A stretch of DNA of 8,095 bases from an uncultured Prevotella sp. (lineage in GTDB: Bacteria; Bacteroidota; Bacteroidia; Bacteroidales; Bacteroidaceae). This document shows, piece after piece, positions 6,311 to 8,095 of this stretch. The stretch spans positions 1-8,095 of the forward strand of contig CAAFRM010000258.1 of the NCBI GenBank assembly GCA_900765465.1, written 5' to 3'. The notes beneath the pieces are model-generated. The model did no database searches and was not told the DNA's origin. It worked only from the letters and a program-made list of their open reading frames with translations. How positions within the stretch are numbered: position 1 is the stretch's first letter; the number at the start of each line of letters is the position of its first letter. The translations under genes were made by a program, and so were the position numbers.

Positions 6311-6583
6311 TTATCCCATATTGGAGATCTGGTCGATAATCTCGCTCACCTGCTTGTTAAAGTCATGAATCAGGTTCTGATAGTATGCTCCCGGCTTTAT
6401 GCCAGGCTCTGGGTGAGAAACGCGCTTGATGAAGTCGTTATTGACCATTACGATAGATGAAAGGATGCCATCTACGTCCTCCTGAGAAGGTTTTCCATTG
6501 TACAAAGACGCTGCTACAGTCTCAGCGAAAAGCTCGCTGGTGATGTAGTTGATAGTGCGTTTTAAATCTCTTTTGTTAGCCAT
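6311..6583 (-). CDS. Small conserved-looking Bacteroidales protein of unknown function
   Basis: A 90-aa protein starting MANKRDLKRTINYITSELFAE and ending ISEIIDQISNMG-like (EIIDQISNMG). It looks helical and soluble, with no signal peptide, membrane segment or cysteine. A basic N terminus (KRDLKR) is followed by an amphipathic stretch, then a central HPEPGIKPGAYY segment (about 57-68) with three prolines and two glycines that probably breaks the helices. I recognise no catalytic motif and assign no function; proteins of this kind are annotated as hypothetical in Bacteroidales, to my recollection. A good Bacteroidetes promoter lies upstream (6626-6656), and it is the first gene of the minus-strand cluster. 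It is divergent from the phosphofructokinase gene, with 197 bp between the two starts. Confidence 0.85.
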   Translation of the reverse strand: MANKRDLKRTINYITSELFAETVAASLYNGKPSQEDVDGILSSIVMVNNDFIKRVSHPEPGIKPGAYYQNLIHDFNKQVSEIIDQISNMG

Positions 6584-6625
6584 AATTCTTATTTCTAAAT
6601 TAATAATTGGTTAAAAACATTGGCT

Positions 6626-6656
6626 CAAAGATAATCATTTTCTTTGGAAAAGCAAT
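6626..6656 (-). promoter_or_regulatory. Bacteroidetes-type promoter for the 90-aa gene and downstream cluster
   Basis: On the minus strand, TATCTTTG (6633-6626) matches the -7 element TAnnTTTG exactly. It is preceded, after 19 nt, by ATTG (6656-6653), which matches three of four bases of the -33 TTTG box. Transcription would begin near 6619, giving a leader of about 36 nt before the ATG at 6583. Start site and strength are predictions. Confidence 0.65.
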
Positions 6657-6670
6657 AGAAAATCAAAAAA

Positions 6671-6682
6671 AATATCGATATT
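6671..6682. promoter_or_regulatory. Perfect 12-bp palindrome between the divergent promoters (candidate operator)
   Basis: AATATCGATATT is a perfect palindrome lying 14 bp upstream of the minus-strand -33 box and 21 bp upstream of the plus-strand -33-like box. The position suits a regulator acting on both promoters. The surrounding DNA is very AT-rich, which makes chance palindromes more likely, so this remains a candidate only. Confidence 0.35.
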
Positions 6683-6703
6683 AACTCATTTTTAGCATTT
6701 TTC

Positions 6704-6735
6704 TTTCCGTATCTCGTAGAAAAACCTTAAATTTG
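6704..6735 (+). promoter_or_regulatory. Bacteroidetes-type promoter for pfp
   Basis: TAAATTTG (6728-6735) matches the TAnnTTTG -7 element exactly. TTTC at 6704-6707, 20 nt upstream, matches three of four bases of the -33 TTTG box. Transcription would start near 6742 with a leader of about 39 nt (TTCAACTAATTAAATATTAA region) that is AT-rich and has no Shine-Dalgarno site, as is common for strongly expressed genes in this phylum. Confidence 0.7.
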
Positions 6736-6780
6736 CAGTGTTTTTGAAGTTTCAACTAATTAAATATTAATAAAAGAATT

Positions 6781-8095
6781 ATGGAAAAAAGTGCATTGCA
6801 GATTGCAAGAGCGGCTTATCAGCCAAAGTTGCCAAAGGCGCTTCAGGGTCCTGTAAAGGCAGTTGAGGGTGCAGCAACTCAGTCAGTAGGTAACCAGGAA
6901 GAAATCAAGGCTCTCTTCCCTAACACATACGGAATGCCTGTTATTACTTTCGAGGCTGGCGAGGCTCAGGAACTCCCTGCTTTCAACGTAGGTGTTATCC
7001 TTTCTGGCGGTCAGGCTCCTGGCGGTCACAACGTGATCTCTGGTCTCTTCGACGGTGTGAAGTCTCTCAACCCAGCTAACAAGCTCTATGGCTTCATCCT
7101 CGGTCCTGGCGGTCTCGTTGATCACAAGTATATGGAGATTACTCCTGAGATCATGGACGAGTACCGTAACACTGGTGGTTTCGATATCATCGGTTCTGGC
7201 CGTACCAAGCTGGAGAAGGAAGACCAGTTTGAGAAGGGTATCGAGATTCTCAGTGAGCTCGGTATCAAGGCACTCGTTATCATCGGTGGTGACGACTCTA
7301 ACACCAACGCCTGCGTTCTCGCTGAGTACTATGCTGCCAAGAAGTATGGCGTTCAGGTAATTGGTTGCCCTAAGACTATCGACGGTGACTTGAAGAACGA
7401 GCAGATTGAGACTTCTTTCGGTTTCGATACAGCCTGCAAGACATACTCTGAGCTCATCGGTAACATCGAGCGCGACTGTAACTCTGCACGCAAGTACTGG
7501 CACTTCATCAAGTTGATGGGTCGTTCAGCTTCTCACATCGCTCTTGAGTGCGCACTCCAGACTCAGCCAAACGTCTGCCTGATTTCTGAGGAGGTAGAGG
7601 CTAAGGAGATGTCTCTTGATGATGTTGTAACATACATCGCTACAGCTGTAGCTGACCGTGCTGCTGATGGCAACAACTTCGGTACTGTTCTCATCCCAGA
7701 GGGCTTGATCGAGTTCATCCCTGCTATCAAGAAGCTTATCGCAGAGTTGAACGAGGTTCTTACAGATCCTGCAACAGGCGAGAGCCGTGAGTTTGCTGGC
7801 GCTGAGGAGCAGATCGCATTCGTTAAGGGTGCTATCGCTAAGGATAACCTCGCTGTATTGGAGTCATTGCCAGCAGACGTAGCTCGCCAGCTCTGCCTCG
7901 ACCGTGACCCTCACGGAAACGTACAGGTTTCTCTCATCGAGACAGAGAAGTTGCTCTCTCGCATGGTAGCTGACAAGTTGGCTGCTTGGAAGAAGGAGGG
8001 TAAGTACGTTGGTAAGTTCTCAGCTCAGCACCACTTCTTCGGTTACGAGGGACGTTGCGCAGCTCCTTCTAACTACGATGCTGACTACTGCTACT
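6781..8095 (+). CDS. pfp: PPi-dependent 6-phosphofructokinase, long type, 3' end cut by window
   Basis: Transfers phosphate between pyrophosphate and fructose 6-phosphate, reversibly, at the central step of glycolysis/gluconeogenesis in the cytoplasm. The frame is open from ATG 6781 to the window end (438 codons plus one base); the long PFP type is about 550 aa, so roughly the last fifth is missing. Seen: GVILSGGQAPGGHN (71-84) for phosphate binding; IGGDDSNTNA (168-177), where D172 replaces the Gly found in ATP-dependent enzymes; CPKTIDGDL (196-204), with K198 and the catalytic D201 and D203; LMGRSASH (245-252) for sugar phosphate binding; and ISEEV (268-272). The D172/K198 pair is the known mark of PPi use in place of ATP. 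Lysine is coded almost only by AAG (AAA just at codon 3), unlike the neighbouring genes and typical of a highly expressed gene. The gene has its own promoter and faces away from the minus-strand cluster. Identification is firm. Confidence 0.96.
   Translation, partial: MEKSALQIARAAYQPKLPKALQGPVKAVEGAATQSVGNQEEIKALFPNTYGMPVITFEAGEAQELPAFNVGVILSGGQAPGGHNVISGLFDGVKSLNPANKLYGFILGPGGLVDHKYMEITPEIMDEYRNTGGFDIIGSGRTKLEKEDQFEKGIEILSELGIKALVIIGGDDSNTNACVLAEYYAAKKYGVQVIGCPKTIDGDLKNEQIETSFGFDTACKTYSELIGNIERDCNSARKYWHFIKLMGRSASHIALECALQTQPNVCLISEEVEAKEMSLDDVVTYIATAVADRAADGNNFGTVLIPEGLIEFIPAIKKLIAELNEVLTDPATGESREFAGAEEQIAFVKGAIAKDNLAVLESLPADVARQLCLDRDPHGNVQVSLIETEKLLSRMVADKLAAWKKEGKYVGKFSAQHHFFGYEGRCAAPSNYDADYCY

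Noticed and set aside
6883..7503. 206-codon open frame on the minus strand inside pfp
   Set aside because: It lies wholly antisense to a well-conserved gene with strong codon bias. The translation is low in complexity, without recognisable motifs, and is a shadow of pfp.
1..8095. Mobile element, defence island, phage or new multigene system
   Set aside because: No transposase, integrase, restriction, toxin-antitoxin or phage gene is seen. Gene content is core-type and every large frame is accounted for.

Overview
The window looks like chromosomal DNA of a Bacteroidales bacterium, most likely a Prevotella/Segatella-type gut or oral species. The evidence is the protein families (long PPi-dependent phosphofructokinase, amidase with a golvesin/'xanthan lyase'-type insert, YgiQ with an RG-rich tail), the near absence of Shine-Dalgarno sites, Bacteroidetes-type promoter elements (TAnnTTTG) and TTGAACA-like heptad repeats between genes. 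The genus is an inference; no rRNA or other marker gene is present.

Layout: five genes lie on the minus strand, read right to left, and one partial gene lies on the plus strand at the right edge. In minus-strand order they are: a conserved 90-aa protein of unknown function (6583-6311), a PlsC-like lysophospholipid acyltransferase (6244-5687), a secreted 888-aa amidase/golvesin/Fn3 protein (5611-2945), a 113-aa protein of unknown function (2837-2496) and the radical SAM protein YgiQ (2485-104). A strong intrinsic terminator closes the cluster at 48-90. From a shared 197-bp intergenic region (6584-6780), a glycolytic PPi-dependent 6-phosphofructokinase gene runs rightward from 6781 and is cut by the window end after 438 codons. 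Good Bacteroidetes-type promoters face outward in both directions, with a perfect 12-bp palindrome between them.

Functional picture: the acyltransferase (membrane lipid) and the exported amidase-like protein (probably acting on cell wall or another envelope polymer) fit an envelope theme. YgiQ and its small upstream partner are separated by only 10 bp and are probably co-transcribed. The phosphofructokinase has the codon bias of a highly expressed housekeeping gene. The tight gaps would allow read-through along the whole minus cluster, but a 17-bp stem hairpin stands directly in front of the amidase start.

I see no mobile element, CRISPR array, tRNA, rRNA, phage or defence island. This is mostly an ordinary core-genome region. 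The most notable things are a 17-nt hairpin-arm sequence shared by the terminator and the amidase leader in opposite orientation, the disordered RG/GN-rich tail of YgiQ, the amidase domain split by an insert, and two small uncharacterised proteins.
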